This document shows, piece by piece, positions 13,210 to 26,506 of a DNA stretch of 64,000 bases. The stretch lies in assembly GCA_958496175.1 (NCBI GenBank), contig OY292275.1:63813701-63877700 (forward strand), read 5' to 3'. Each line of letters starts with the position of its first letter. Position 1 is the stretch's first letter. The DNA comes from Sisyra terminalis. Its lineage: Eukaryota; Arthropoda; Insecta; Neuroptera; Sisyridae. The notes beneath the pieces are model-generated. The model made no database searches, had not been told where the DNA came from, and saw only the letters and a list, made by a program, of their open reading frames with translations. The translations under genes were made by a program, and so were the position numbers.

Positions 13210-13573
13210 TGTCAAATTTTGTAAAATTTGATTTACTAAAGCTCTGCTTTTTTAAAGTATTATTCTTTAGTAGTCATCAAGTAGTATAGGAAATTATCTG
13301 GCAACCGATATATTTAAATTTCGACCAAATTTTAAATCGATTAAATAAAATGTAAAATTTGAGATTTTTTTTAGCTATTTTTGTAATGGAATTTCTAAAG
13401 CTCTAGAGTTGGATTGGGCTTTGAAAAAAAGCTCTGAACCTTAATATAAAAACCGGTTAAAACAAAGCAAATTCACTGAAAGCTCGCCCCAAAAAAATGT
13501 TTGATTTTCATAAATAGTTGCCTGGGTACTTTTGATGGATTCAAATCCCAAAAAAAAAAAAATGCATTTGATA
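13210..13573 (+). repeat. Tandem repeat, unit 2
   Basis: Second unit of the pair. It is longer because of an extra segment near 13275-13340. The 3' halves of the two units are nearly identical, including the A run and the following ATGCATTTGATATT. Confidence 0.75.
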
Positions 13574-15342
13574 TTATTGGATACGTCGCATATTTCGCAT
13601 GGGATCTCCCTCGAATGGGATGAGAACAAAAAACAGACCACAGAGTTAAATGATTATTTAAATCGAATACATCAAAAAGCTTTAAACAAAAAAAAAAAAC
13701 ACACACCACATCCAAGTCTTTTGTTCCATTTTAGACGGGTAATGTCTGAATTTATTATTTGTGGAACGAGGGGGGTGGAGGAGGGGTGGAGGTGGAAGGG
13801 GACGCGCGTCAATTTCCCAAACAGACACGCTTTCTTTGTCGGAAAAAGCTTACATCTCTATGTCGATTTATTTGCACCAAAAACGAGAGCTTTCAAACGA
13901 CGCTGTAACGTAGGATGGGGGTGGGGGGGGGTGAATATAGTGGCAAATGGATACGGTGTGTGGTGTGTTTATCTTTATTATTGTTATTATTCGAAATAAT
14001 TCACATTTTCACATTTTGTATTTGTGCCATGACGTGGAAATTTTTTTACTTCGTTATCTGATAATTTTCAATTGAATCCAAATCTTTTGTGCGCCACCCA
14101 AAAAAAAAGTGGTGATAGAAATTTAAACCATTTTTTCTTTTTTTTTTTGGATCTAAGAAATGTTTAATATGCGTAGAATGCAACCACCTTAAAAGCTCAT
14201 TAGAAAACATGAACGTTAATCGTGAAATTATGCCACGTTTTTGATAGCGGGGGGGGAGGGAGGCGGAGGACACGTAGGTTTTGACTTCGGTTGGATTTTA
14301 TATCGAAAATGAGTGGAGAAGCTTTTAACGTTTCTTGCAAAGCGTGGCTTCGGGGGGGGGGGGGGGGGGGTGTGAAAAAGTGGAAGAATTTTTTCTGCAT
14401 TTGTAATGATGTTTCACTGTTTTCTACGGAAATTGTGTCTTGCATAAAAATGTTATTTTTGAGAAAGAAAAATTGTATTTCTGAGCTTAACGTTCTTTAA
14501 AGAGCTTCAAAGTTTGTATTTCGTCGTTAAAAATTATTATGAAAATCATACTATAAAAGCTTCAAATTTCCTCAAAATATTGTCTATCTTTAAAGCAGCT
14601 AATGATTTTTCATTCAAAATTTGAAGTGTTGTATAGCCAAACTTTGGCTTACGGACCAAAATAAATGGTAACAGAGTGAAGCAATATGGCGAATAAGGCA
14701 AGATGTCTCATAAATGTGATTCCAAAGCTTGCTTAGCTCTTTTGTAATATGTAGTTAAAAATTGTGCGAAAAAATGACTTTACTGTCGTTTCTTTGTAAA
14801 TTGGGGAAATTTTGGCCTCAATTCTATACCCAAAAGTATTATTCGTTGCTGGTAACATTTTTTGATAAAAATTTTATTAGATTGGAGTAACTTTTAATAG
14901 AAAATTCCCCAACCAAATGCATAAATATAACTTCTTATCATAAATACTCAATTTTTCTGTTGAAGTTTATGAATAGCTAGCCTACCTCAATAATTTTTCC
15001 TCTTCAAATTGCCGAGTTGGATATTAGTTTTTTCATTATCAGGATTTTATGCAAAACTTCCTATACTTTTGCCTTTAAAGCAGTCGTTTCCATATGAAGA
15101 AATTAAGCATTAGATTTCATGCAGCATTAGATTTATTGTCCCTGTTATTGCGCCATCTCATGGTGTTTAGAAGATTCAAAAACCACTTGTTGACTATTTT
15201 CCAAGGTTTCTGCGATCTTTTTTGGGTTTGATATATCTTTTGATTCAATAACTCCTCCATCTTAGCGTCTTCAAACTTTACAGCTATGTATCTTCGTATT
15301 CTTTGTTACTATTTCCAAAATCCTCTCTTTTTTTTTGCCCTT
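13574..15342. other. Non-coding stretch with G-rich runs
   Basis: Contains purine-rich patches near 13770-13800 and 13915-13935 and a long G homopolymer at 14352-14370. Open frames crossing these runs come from low complexity. No gene was recognised. Confidence 0.4.
14352..14370. repeat. Poly-G run, 19 bp
   Basis: Uninterrupted guanine homopolymer in an AT-rich context. Shorter G runs occur near 14250, 22785 and 59566. The length in an assembly may be unreliable. Confidence 0.95.
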
Positions 15343-15915
15343 CAATATTTTCGATATGATTAAAAGTTATTTAATTAAAATAACAAAATAATTTTTATGT
15401 TAAAAATATAATATTATAATTCAGGGAATTTTCAGTTTAATGCAAATAATTTAGGACCTGTGAAAAATATCAAAAACTTTCATAGAGATAAGTTATAGAA
15501 CAAAAAGTGCTCTACAAAAAATGTGCTATCAAATTTTCTCATAAAATTGATGGTTGTGTTAAAAAATTGAAAAAATATTAAAATTTCTCTTTAGTTCAAT
15601 TTTGATCTCGAATAACTTTTGAAGGAATAAATATATTAAAAACTTGTACGACACCTTTTTTGTAGATCGTTTAATTTTCTACAAGAATATATCTTGATCA
15701 TTCCGAAATATTGTCACCAACGTGAGCTATAAAATTCCAAAGTGCAAGAGAATATTGTTTCCATGTTATTTGAAATGGAAAATCGAAATTTGCGATGCGG
15801 CACCTCTTAATATTAAGAGCTTAAACTTTCGCAGGATTTTTTTTTGTCATTCCCAACAATATTTTCGATATAATTACGAAAAAAAAATGATCATTTTTTT
15901 TTTGGAATCAGTCTA
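15343..15915. mobile_element. Fold-back MITE, family 1, internally deleted copy
   Basis: Keeps the centre and the whole right arm of the element and ends in GGAATCAGTCTA. The left arm is reduced to a short terminal phrase (AATATTTTCGATATGAT), so most of it is deleted. No target duplication can be read on the left. Confidence 0.75.
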
Positions 15916-16024
15916 ATAAGCAGCAAAGAATATTGAAAGCTCTGTCGTGTTGCATTTTTCTCGTGTGTTGCAACCACGTCGTGGAAAATAATCGACGAGA
16001 GATTTGCAATGCATTGTGTGTATG

Positions 16025-16044
16025 TGAAAGCTCGGAAGCTTTCA
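16025..16044. repeat. AGCTT-type mini-hairpin
   Basis: TGAAAGCTCGGAAGCTTTCA: near-palindrome with 8-9 bp arms. It belongs to a scattered set of similar small hairpins in this window (39634, 44509, 50302, 63844). Confidence 0.5.
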
Positions 16045-16881
16045 TCGTTTAGAAACTTCAGTGACACGTCACTAAGTTGTCTCTAGCCGCATGTCTCTCA
16101 GCTTGAGATATTTACGAATACATCACTCCATTTCAATCATCACCTCCTGCACCCCACCCCACCCCACCCCCCTCACACCACCCTTTCACAGCCAACATGA
16201 ATTGCAACAAGCGCTTCAATTCATCCATCCACAGCTCATTTATCACACGACAACCACGAGCTTTTTCTACATGCACACATATAATATAATACATATAAAT
16301 GATTTTTTATCCCGAGCTAACCGTTCTTCGTCCGTTGTCGTTTATAAAAATAACATTCTCTATTCTAATAAAACGTTTTACACAAAGTTTTCCAGAAATA
16401 AATCCAGAGAAACGGCGAGAAAATGAGACATGAGTCGTGCGAGAAATGCTTTTTTTTCTCTACATCAAATTATTCAAGTTGTAGTAAAGTTGTGTTTAAA
16501 GCAATTGAAACGGAACAAAAAACTTTTATACGACAGATAACTATAAAAAAAAATTCATGATTTATTGAGTGAAAAATTCAATAATTCATTCGTTTTTCAA
16601 TTCAATGAAACAAAGGGAAAACTATTTTTATAGTTGATTAAAAAAGGATCCATCTTATGTCTGTTCTAATTGTGTTTGGATTAAAGATACGTAGGGATTT
16701 CTTTCCTCCGTTGGTTGGCTAACCAGACTAGCAAACTTATGATATCAGGATATCCATTAGCTTGGAAGATTAGCTAAATAGATACGAAACATTTTACCCA
16801 ATTGGGAAGTAATCACTTTGATCACAACATCTGGTGGCCAAAAAAAGCACTAGTTTTTGTGTGCACTTTTATATCAAACAA

Positions 16882-18253
16882 CTAGTTGCTTCCCGCGACT
16901 TCGTCTGCGTAACGTATTTTATTTTTCTTATTTCTTTTACGAAAAATATAATCATACTACATCATACATCAAATAAAAAATATCGCCAAGTTCAATAAAT
17001 TCGGTCTTAATTATGACTAAAAAAAGTCGAAAGTTATCAAAATACTCGCGTCAAAATAACCCCATCTCACTGTTTCGATTCCTAAACGAACTTTTTTCCA
17101 AAAACTATTATACTATTGCACTGTACAAAACAACCGCCAAATTGAAATTTGTACAATGGCACGAAACCCAGTTCTTCCATAATCATGTACCTATAAATTA
17201 TTAAAATATCTGAATTTCAACTATATAGTTAAACCATATTGGATAGTCCAGAGTTCACCATACACGATTTGGCGTATGCCTTTTGCTCTGGAAGAGGATT
17301 TTAAATTTCTTTTATCATTATGATGATATGATTATTTATTATTTATCATTATGATGATTTCTGGCTGCAATTGCGAATTTTTTTCGTGATCCCTTTCACG
17401 CACTTGCAAATAAAAGATATTGTGCCCTCCCCCAAGAAAAAAATCCTGAATCCGCCCTTGTCTGTTAAGGTAGGAATTTTTTAAAAAAAAATCTTTTCAC
17501 ATGCTTACTTCCTACAAGGAATACACCGAATATTAAAATTTCATCAGTCAGAGAAGGGATAATAAATACACCATTTTATATATGCACGGTTTTAAAAACG
17601 TATTTACTTTAAGCTTTATTACTATTATTATTATTATTTTTTTTTTTTCATTAATATTTTCTTACTTAGCAACCCTAAGGATCTATTTACAACAATTTTG
17701 TAAAAAAAATAGTTTACTGTCAGATTACTATTTATAAAAACATTTATATTTCAAAAAGGCAATTTTTTGTACTTTAAATTAAATCACTGTACTTTTTATT
17801 AGTTTATCTAAAAATATTAATACAGATCATTTTTTAACTTTTAAATACCTTTCCAATGATATATAACTCGCCTAGCTAAAGTAAAATATTTTTTTTCATC
17901 CCTCAGTTTTTACGTAGGGGGTACATTCCCTTATTATTTTTAAGGAATGATGAATAGTCTAACGTGTGTAGGTAATTGTGTTGTATCTTTATATAAAGTT
18001 TCATTAATTTCGGTTGTTCCGTTCATTAGTTAAATCACCAGCGCACGCGATATAAGAAAGTTTTTTTGGTAACTTTTTCACACATTATTGGAGTTTTAGT
18101 ATGGATCCGTAATTTTTTTGAAAATTGAATATAGCCTATGTTTACCGGAAATAGTGTAGCTTTCCAACAGTGAAAGAATTTTTTAAATCGGTCAAGTAGT
18201 TTCGGAGCCTATTTAAAACAAACAAACAATCAAATCTTCTTTATAATAATAGA
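16882..18253 (-). mobile_element. Non-autonomous Helitron, near-complete
   Basis: On the minus strand it starts TCTATTATTATAAAGAAG, preceded by A. It ends in a G+C-richer tail containing GCAGACGAAGTCGCGGGAAG and then CTAG, followed by T. Insertion between A and T without target duplication, a TC start and a CTRR end are the Helitron signature. Most of its length matches 57504-59229 in the opposite orientation. No Rep/helicase coding is present, so any movement would need an enzyme supplied elsewhere. Confidence 0.8.
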
Positions 18254-18289
18254 TGTCAGGAAGTTAACTATAATTAAATTAAAAATCGA

Positions 18290-18535
18290 ATATAAAGGAC
18301 ATAGGACGATAAGTATAGTGAATCGGCTCCAGTTTCTGGAGCCGATTCTGGTACTATTAAGACACATTGATTCGACAAGTTTCAGATCCCTATGTATTAC
18401 CGTTTCCTCAAAAATCGAAAAATGCTGAAAATCAGAAAAAAAATGTTTTCTTAGAGACTTGTAAATCGATTTATTTAAATTTTGGATATGTATAATGATT
18501 GTTGATAGACTCCATATGAAGAACATGTTTTGTCA
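18290..18535 (+). repeat. Partial copy of palindromic repeat P
   Basis: Matches the left arm of the palindrome at 51341-52070 (shared phrases such as CTATGTATTACC and ATCGATTTATTT). It carries a local hairpin CGGCTCCAG / CTGGAGCCG at about 18325-18346. The centre and right arm are missing. Confidence 0.65.
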
Positions 18536-18551
18536 ATAGAAATAGATGAAT

Positions 18552-18634
18552 TATGATTTTTTTTTGTCATCCCCAACAATATTTTCGATATAATTAAGAA
18601 AAAAAATTCATATTTTTTTTTTTGAATCAGTCTA
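18552..18634 (+). repeat. Right-end fragment of fold-back family 1
   Basis: Contains the subterminal phrase CCCAACAATATTTTCGATAT and ends TTTGAATCAGTCTA. Only the last 80 bp or so of the element remain. Confidence 0.75.
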
Positions 18635-20507
18635 CTGCTTGAATAAAAAAATGGATTGTTTAAAATCTAAGAAAAAAATGAACAAAATTTTTTGATGCAT
18701 TCAAAGTTGAAAGCTTCATTTGTGCTTTGATCATATTTAGGTTGAATTCTTGCACTAGCACGTTTTCTTTTGAACGTTTTGCTGCACTCAAATCAGAGCT
18801 TTGGTCTATTTACAATTACCTATATACATATGTCAGATGTCCATACTTTGATGATGATGATGATGATGATGATAAGGGCGGCATATTATATTTAATGCAT
18901 AAAGCAACGTACTTCGGTTGCCCTTTTGATCATTTCTCTGCCTCACTGTTTTAGTAATAATAAGCAAACATTTAATCTTGATCAAATGAGTTTTTTTCGA
19001 GTGTGTTCCAAAGAAAATGATAAAAAAAAAGCTCCATTCACATAAAGCTCTTTATGATCATGCTGCATAGAAAAACAGAGAAAATATGAATATGCATAAA
19101 GGGCATGTGTTATGAGAGCTTTGGCGAAAGCTTAATGAAGATGAGTTAATGAAATTTCTGGGCTTTTTTGCGGCGCCAAATTAAAATTGAAAAACTACCC
19201 AGCAAAAAATTGCAGGAATATATATTTATTATGAAAATATTTTTCTCGAAACAGAATATCAAATTTGTGACAGAACTGTCGACGAACGAATTTAAAAGGT
19301 GCAAACATTTTCCCGTCTCGAAACGAGAACGTAAATGGATGAAAAGCTCATAAATATATCTCTAAAAAATTTCCCCCTATCAAAACCAATGTAAAAATAT
19401 GTCTATAGAAAAGGAAAATATCAAATCTTCGTCTTATCTACCTATATACAAACGCCAAACACACAAACCCTCTGGAAGAAAAAAAAAAACATTTATCCAA
19501 CCCATTTTTTCCAAAGCCCAATTTCAATATTCATATTTTCCAATATTTCTACTCAATCACCTGATTTTCTTCGAGAAAATCGACTCGCTTCGGCTATTTC
19601 TTTTTTTAAATAAAAATCTATCGCAGAATTTATCCATAAAATACAAGAGGAAACCACCCCCTTCGCACCCCCTCAGTCTTGGATAAAATTTACAGTCGGA
19701 AAAGCCGTTGCTGCACAAATTGTGACTGCACAACAATCCAAATGTAAATACAACAATAAAGTTTTAAGTAAAATGCAGGGCAACAGGTGCTACGATAAAA
19801 ACAAATACACATCGATGGAAAAAGGAAAAAAAAACGAGTGACGCTTTTGCAAACAAATGTTGCCAAGCAAATAATCGGACTGGTATAAGACAATTTTTAA
19901 ATTAACCGTTCGTTTTAATATTTTGCACCGCCATGGAAAAATGGTTTGATACAAAAGCTCTATGTCAAGCTTTTTTTTTTTGTTTAATTACCCCCTCTCC
20001 GCATTCATAATGAGATTTCACTATTTCACGTAATTGTTTCGCTTTCTGCTTGAAATTTACATAAGACTCACTGCGTTTATAATTGGAGACAATTTAAGAA
20101 CTTCAACTTTAAAATATAATAATCAAGAATTACATCTTTTTATTTGTTTAAATCCATGTTAAATGTAAATTTCAGTAGTTCATTTTTTTTTCTCTGATAA
20201 ATTTTAATGACTAGTAACTTCCCGTGATTGAACATCAACAACTAAACAAAATTAAAGTGACAGTTGAAACCATTACGAAATTTTTGTTTTCAATCTTTAT
20301 TTTTGTTTATAATTATAGTAACTTTAATTAAGAAAATCAACTTTTCTGGCAACGATTCTAGTTACATTAAAAACCCCTCTTCCCTCCTTTTTCTTCTATA
20401 CAAATGAATTTTTGCATTTGTGCATCGAAAAAATGCATTAATTGCGTCGTGCATAGTGCTGAGTTAATGAAAAGCTTTTCTGCTGAAAATCTTTGGATTT
20501 ATTGCAT
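18635..20507. other. Non-coding stretch, nothing recognised
   Basis: AT-rich intron-like DNA with one GAT microsatellite and several copies of the short words AAAGCTC / GAGCTTT. No exon or transposon end was seen. Confidence 0.4.
18850..18873 (+). repeat. (GAT)8 microsatellite
   Basis: Eight perfect GAT units. The short open frame across it encodes an Asp run and is not supported as coding. Confidence 0.95.
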
Positions 20508-20590
20508 AATTTGGACCGCAATATATTCTATATATTGTATACACAGTATAACTGTTCAAAGTCAGCGAAAAAATCTTATTTTGAGTATAG
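20508..20590 (+). repeat. Terminal fragment of the family B hammerhead element
   Basis: Contains TTCTATATATTGTATACACA and its flank, including TCAGCGAAAAAATCTTATTT. The reverse complement matches 26333-26412 nearly base for base. The hammerhead itself is not included. Confidence 0.65.
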
Positions 20591-20592
20591 AC

Positions 20593-23007
20593 AGAGATTT
20601 TTGGGTCCACTGAATATTAAAACTAGATCCATGAAGTTTCCAATAGACGTTTGCGGAAGACATGGACATCATTTTTTTTTTAATTTTCCCTAAAAGCACT
20701 TCTAAACCTATTCTATAGTCCACTCAGTGACCCTCAAAATTTGTTGGTAATTTTTTTCGTCTTATTGTAAGTAAAACTTAAAAAACACTTCGGACATAAA
20801 ATTCCAGACCTCCAGGTCTGTTCAGGAACTTAAAAGACCTGATACCTGGTGATCATTTTCGTGGTAAATTAGTTGCAATTTCTTATTGAAAATTTTAAAA
20901 CATTACCAATTTTCATGGTCTGAAACATTTGCAAGGATCAACTTTTCAAATACTCAATCAATTTGGACTAATATTAATTCGTAAAACCAAAGAAAACACC
21001 TTAAAAAAATTCATTAATTGATCAAAAAAAAGTCAAAAAAAAAATCACCCTAAATTGAAAATAGATCATTAACTATTTATTATCAGTCTTAAAATTTAAG
21101 AATGCTTTTTTAAATTATTAAATTCCTTTTCAAATTGTCAAATTAATTCAACTTTTAAAGAAGTCGAACGAAAGATTTATTTACAGAATAAAACCATTAA
21201 ATTTCTCATGGAAAAAAGTTCAAAAGTTTTTGCCCAACACCAACACTGGCTTCATTGAATTATAATAGAACAAAAAAAATGCGTTATCCTTCAAGATAAT
21301 GCATTTATTCCCCGGTCTCAGATTTCATCGATATCTTTACCATTGTTCCAAATAGGTTTCAACACTTGTCACGTCATTTTTGACATTCTTTGTTAAAACT
21401 TTTTGCTTCCATTTTTCATATCACCGATACGCAATAAAAAAAAAAAAAAAAAACTTTGCCATAAATATCGTTCGTATTTTCATCTATAAAACAAAAAAAA
21501 AAATTTGTTTTCTCGAATTTGGAAATAATATGAAATGTTTAACTTTATTTGGTTCGAATCATAAAATAATCTGATTTAGATACGTTCGCTTGTTTTTTAT
21601 GTACCGATTTATAGATCGAAAAGCCTTTCGGAAAAACTTTACAAATCGTAAACGAAAGTTTCACTTTTGATAAGTGATTGCAAAAAGTGGGAATTCAAAT
21701 GCGTCTTTCTTACTAAGAAAGCTCAAACAAAAAGCTCTAAACGTTTGCTATTGGTCCAACCGTTTACTCTCGATTTTCTTTTGTTTACCACTTGTTCGAT
21801 TTATAGACTTAACCTATATAAGTCAATATATAGTTTAAAAAAAAAGCTTCGATTTATCACAGGCTTTGTTGGATAAAAAACTAAGATATTCTATTGAAAA
21901 ATAACTTTGTTTTTTGGGAAAAAATAAATATTTTACGTGAAAACTGTTAATTTACACTTTTATTTTCCTATTGACCATTGTTAAGGTTGAAAGCTTTTCT
22001 TTTTGGTAAACTTAAATAGGTACCAAAATACCAATTTTCTAAAGTTTAAATTTTTAAAAAAGGGGTTAACGATTTAGTATTTGTTTGAATTGCGATTTAT
22101 GGAAACCTACTTTTAATGTTTCCAACCCCTAAAATGGGGGAAAAAAAACATAAATCTCATTCTTTTCCCCCATAAAATTGCCTCCCTTACATCAAATTCC
22201 CTCCGTATTACAGTATAATATGAAATATGTAACGCGCAAAATATAAATCAATTGAACTTTGCAAAGTGCATTATTTAGAATATCATACGGTTGCATTTTA
22301 TTTTTTGCCTCCGCTTTTCGCTTTATGAATATTTGATTTAGGAAAATGCGAACGAACGGAAAACATCTCGTTAACGGGGGGAGGGGGGGTGCGTTTGTAT
22401 ATTTTTGTTTCTGCTGCGGCTGTTATTGCAAAGAAAAAGGAAAAAATAATTGAATTTTTCCACACATATACACCGAAGGTTTGATAAATATTTATATTTT
22501 CTTTTTTTTTCCAGGTGATTTATGATTGTGTAGGGTTTTTTGGTTTATTTGGTTCAAAGTTAAATGAAGATCAGCGCTTATATTTCATTTAAATGTCATC
22601 AAAGATGTTCGTTTGTCTTTGCTTTGTTTAAATATTACGTTGATTGTTGCAGATTTTTTAAAACTTTCATTAAAAAAGCTTCCAATATTTTTTTAAAAAT
22701 GAATTTTTTAGTTGTTCATTGTTAAAATGATAAATGATACATCAATATTCTGATAATATCTGGTGGATACATGAAATTGAAGGCGGGGGGGGGGGGGGAA
22801 CTAAAACTGCCGCTAGGTATAAAAAAAGGGTACAAAATTGGTGAAATTAACAAAATTTTATTACTCGTAGATATTTGGGGTCCCTAATCATGAAAATTAG
22901 ATACTTTAGGTTCCAGGACGTACCTAAAGACCCGGAATTTCATCTGCGGAGCTTTTGTAAAATTTTGAATCCATAAAATCCATAAATCCATAAAATTCAA
23001 TGAATTA
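20593..23007. other. Non-coding stretch, nothing recognised
   Basis: AT-rich, with homopolymer runs and a G run near 22784-22798. No gene or clear repeat end was recognised. Confidence 0.4.
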
Positions 23008-23350
23008 TCTTTACTAATATATAACATTCTTACGTCTGTCTGTACATTTCGATTTTGAACCCAATTTTAGGGTAAATATTTGTTTTTTATTCCAAATTTA
23101 ACATTTTTAAAATTTTTGTCTGTCTGTCTGTCTGTTTGTTTGTCCTGATTTAACTAAGGAATGGAACAACCAAATTTAATGAAATTTGGTATTAAGATAC
23201 AACACAATTTCCCACAGACTATAGGCTACTTATCATTCCAAAAAAAAAATAAGGGAAGCCATTCCTGAGGGATGAAAACATAAATTTTTACACTAGATAG
23301 ATGAATTATATATCATTGGAAAGGTAATTTAAAGTTAGAAAATAATCTGT
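23008..23350 (+). mobile_element. Helitron 5' fragment
   Basis: Starts TCTTTACTAATATATAACAT after an A, then has ACGTCTGTCTGT and a CTGT-rich run. Much of its sequence matches the internal part of the larger Helitrons and the fragment at 36335. It is cut off at 23350, where an arm of a fold-back family 1 element begins. Confidence 0.65.
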
Positions 23351-23770
23351 AAAAAAGTGCTCTACAAAAAATGTCCTATAAAATTTTCTCATAAAATTGA
23401 TGGTTGCGTCAAAAAATTGAAAAAACATTAAAATTTGTGTTTAGTTCAACTTTGACCTCGAATAACTTTTGAAGGAATAAATATATCAAAAACTTTTACG
23501 ACACCTTTTTTGTAGATCGTTCAATTTTCTAGAAGAATATACCCTGGTCATACCGAAATATTGTCACCAACGTGAGCTATAAAATTCCAAAGTGCCAGAG
23601 AATATTGTTCCCATGTTATTTGAAATGGAAAATCGAAATTTGCGATGCGGCACCTCTTAATACTTAATATTAAGAGCTGAAACTTTCACAGGATTTTTTT
23701 TGTTATTCCCAACAATTTTTTCGATATAATTAAGAAAAAAAAATTCATCATTTTTTTTTGAATCAGTCTA
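23351..23770 (+). mobile_element. Fold-back MITE, family 1, right arm only
   Basis: Begins inside the arm at AAAAGTGCTCTACAAAAAAT and runs to the terminal GAATCAGTCTA. The left arm is missing and is replaced by a Helitron fragment, making a chimeric junction. Confidence 0.75.
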
Positions 23771-25135
23771 AGGTATATATAAGGTATATCGTTTGACGAA
23801 ATAAGCTAAAATCGAGTTTTACATTAACTCATTTGTGTTTTTAACAATGCATAAATGAGAAACTTTTGAACAATTAAATTAAACCAATGACCCAATGGAT
23901 TTAAATATTTGCAAAGCATTGTGTGGAAGCTTTTTGGTGCATATTACAATGCAACGATACATGTTGATGCACAAAGTATTAAATCTGAAAAGCTATTTTA
24001 AACCACCAAAATTAAAAGCTCCTTTTCACAGAATAAAAAAGGCAGAAAGTTCCTATCTTTGATATCAATATGTCACTGTTGTCTGTATTTACAAGTTGAT
24101 CTCTATTACTTAAATTCTATAGTCTTTCCCGCTACTTTAGATTGATAAGTTGAGCTTTAATGATTGATAATTTTGGCAAAGCGATGTAATACTGGCAGCG
24201 ATATATCTTTTAATGACTAAACTTTGCAATATATATCCTTAATTACAAATCAAAGTTTTTAGCTGAGAAAAAAGAATAATACACTACGTAATTTCTGCAC
24301 AGGTCCATTGATATTTTAATAAATTGATTTGAAAAAAAAAAACACATTAAAATGAAACCGTGCAACTCTCTGTACTTTTTTCCATTCCTTTATCGAATAT
24401 CACAAATTATTTGCCTAACGGAAATTGAATTATTTCCGTAATAAAATGAGCAAATCGTAAAAAAATACAAACGACAAAATCAATTACAAACGTTCTCTTC
24501 CATTGTTTCAATTCAATAAATCTAGTTTTTCAATTTGAAACTTTTGCGAGCTTGAAACTATTCACTAAAGCTCATAAATTAAAGCTTATCTTAAAAAGAA
24601 AAAGGAATTTCTGTCTGTCGTTCTACAGTTTACACGTTTGTTTGTTGCTGGTGATATTTTGTTGGTTTTATGAGAGCTTTTCTATCTCTGCTCGTTCTGA
24701 TAGGATCAATTTAAATTACTCTTTTCTTTTTTTTTTTTTATAAAGTTGGAAAACTTCTAATTTGAAATTTCAATGATTTTTTCTTAATTAAATTCCGGTG
24801 ATTTTTTAACTTAGCTTTTTGCAAAAAAAAGTTGTTGCTTTTAGATTAATTAAGTAGACATTTATTTTGATTGGATTTATGTTGCAATTAGTGATATTTA
24901 TGAAAAGAAAGCCAAAGTTTCATTTGGTCGAGCTTTTGAACAACTTTTATGATAGTCTATTGAAAGCTCGGCTACAAACTTAGCCAGTTATTCTTTAGAG
25001 GTGGATTATATTTCTTTGTATCGAATTGTTAATGAATTGAAAGTTTTCATCTTAATTGGTTAGTTTTAAAGATTGAAATTAAATCTTTATGTGGTGGAAA
25101 TTTTACCAGATTTGACCCTTAAAGCTCTTACGTAC
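23771..25135. other. Non-coding stretch, nothing recognised
   Basis: AT-rich DNA without identifiable genes. It ends at the target duplication of the large fold-back element. Confidence 0.4.
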
Positions 25136-25260
25136 ATGTTGCAATAGGGTGTTCGTTATTTCCCAAATTGATTTTTTTACAGCGATCGCCCCCTGAATTT
25201 TTAGTTTAAGATACAAAAAATAATTATCCAATACAAATAAGCTCTTAATTTCTTGATTAA

Positions 25261-25945
25261 GGGTGGATCACCGTCAGAAAAAAAAATTTCGATTTTTTTT
25301 TTTCCATAAATATCTTCTTATAACATTCAAGAATAACGTGTTAAAAGGACTGCAATAGCTGACTAATGTATTTTCACTAAAATATCTTAAAAAAACTTTA
25401 AATGCGTTTTTCTCGAAATCAACTTTTTAAAACTGGGAGACAAGATTTCTCAGAAACTATCCGACGGATTGACTTTAAATTGGAGAGTATTATAGTTCAA
25501 TACGTCTTCTTGGTACTGAACCTCTGAAATTGGCCAAACATCCCCCCCTCAAAGTGGGAGAGGGGGAAAGGTCCAAAAAAAGGTCGTTTTTTTTTACTTT
25601 TTTTTTTCAAAGTCGCGCCATTTTGTGAATTTTCATCTTTTTTCGGATTTTCAAGGCTCAGTACCAAGAAGACGCATTACCAAAACCTACATTCTTTAGA
25701 AAATCATGATCCGACTTCCGGTTCCCGAGAAAACTTGTCTCCCGTTTGCCTCCTCATTTGTAAGGACCCTTTTTCAAAGCGCTGTTAAAGGGGGAGGGTA
25801 GGGGGGTTCATATCGGGGCAAATAAAAAAATAGTTAAAAAATTCAACTTTTACATGCCGAAGACCGTTTTTTAATATGTCAAAAAAAAAATGACAGCAGT
25901 TTTAAAAAAGTCATTTTTTTCTTACGTTCTGACGGTGATCCACCC
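25261..25945. mobile_element. piggyBac-like MITE, copy 1
   Basis: 685-bp element with inverted ends GGGTGGATCACCGTCAGAA / TTCTGACGGTGATCCACCC, flanked by TTAA on both sides (25257-25260 and 25946-25949). TTAA duplication is the hallmark of piggyBac transposition. The uninterrupted equivalent site survives in the right arm of the host palindrome (near 27230), which proves a clean insertion. It is non-coding and its closest copy (53972-54674) is in the opposite orientation. Confidence 0.88.
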
Positions 25946-26506
25946 TTAAACCGTGCCGGAATCATGTTACTTTTACCTTTTAAATAACATGGGATTATTT
26001 GACTTTTTACCAATTAATTTTTTTCTTTAGAAACAAATGAAAGAAAAGATTTAAGATCAAATTATTCTGACGTAAAATTTAACGCTCTACAAAAAAGATC
26101 TCTTATGAATTTTCGATTAAATCACTCCATTAAAAGTTATTCAACATTTAACTTTTTAACGACAAATCAATCGATTATAGGCTAAATAAAAAGGATGTTG
26201 ACTACAATTTCAAGATTGCTCATAGATGGCGTCAGGTGAAATAGTAAAAATTTGTCGATAGTCTCATTAATTAGTATGGAAATTCACTTCGTAGGTACAA
26301 AATATTGATTAAAGTACGAAAACTTATTCTGGATAATCAAAATAAGATTTTTTCGCTGACTATGAACAGTTATACAGTGTATACAATATATAGAATACAT
26401 TGCCGTCCAATTTATGTAGTATAATCTGATATAATAATAATATATAAAAATCACACCATAAACATAAATTTAAACAGAAGTTCAAACAAAAATATTCGTG
26501 ACGTAT

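Noticed and set aside
13532..13999. 155-codon plus-strand open frame
   Set aside because: Crosses an A homopolymer, part of a tandem repeat and G-rich runs. No splice context, no domain, and the peptide is low complexity.
21034..21056. Apparent end of a family 2 fold-back (AAAAAATCACCCTAAA)
   Set aside because: Only about 20 bases of A-rich sequence match, with no arm, partner end or duplication.
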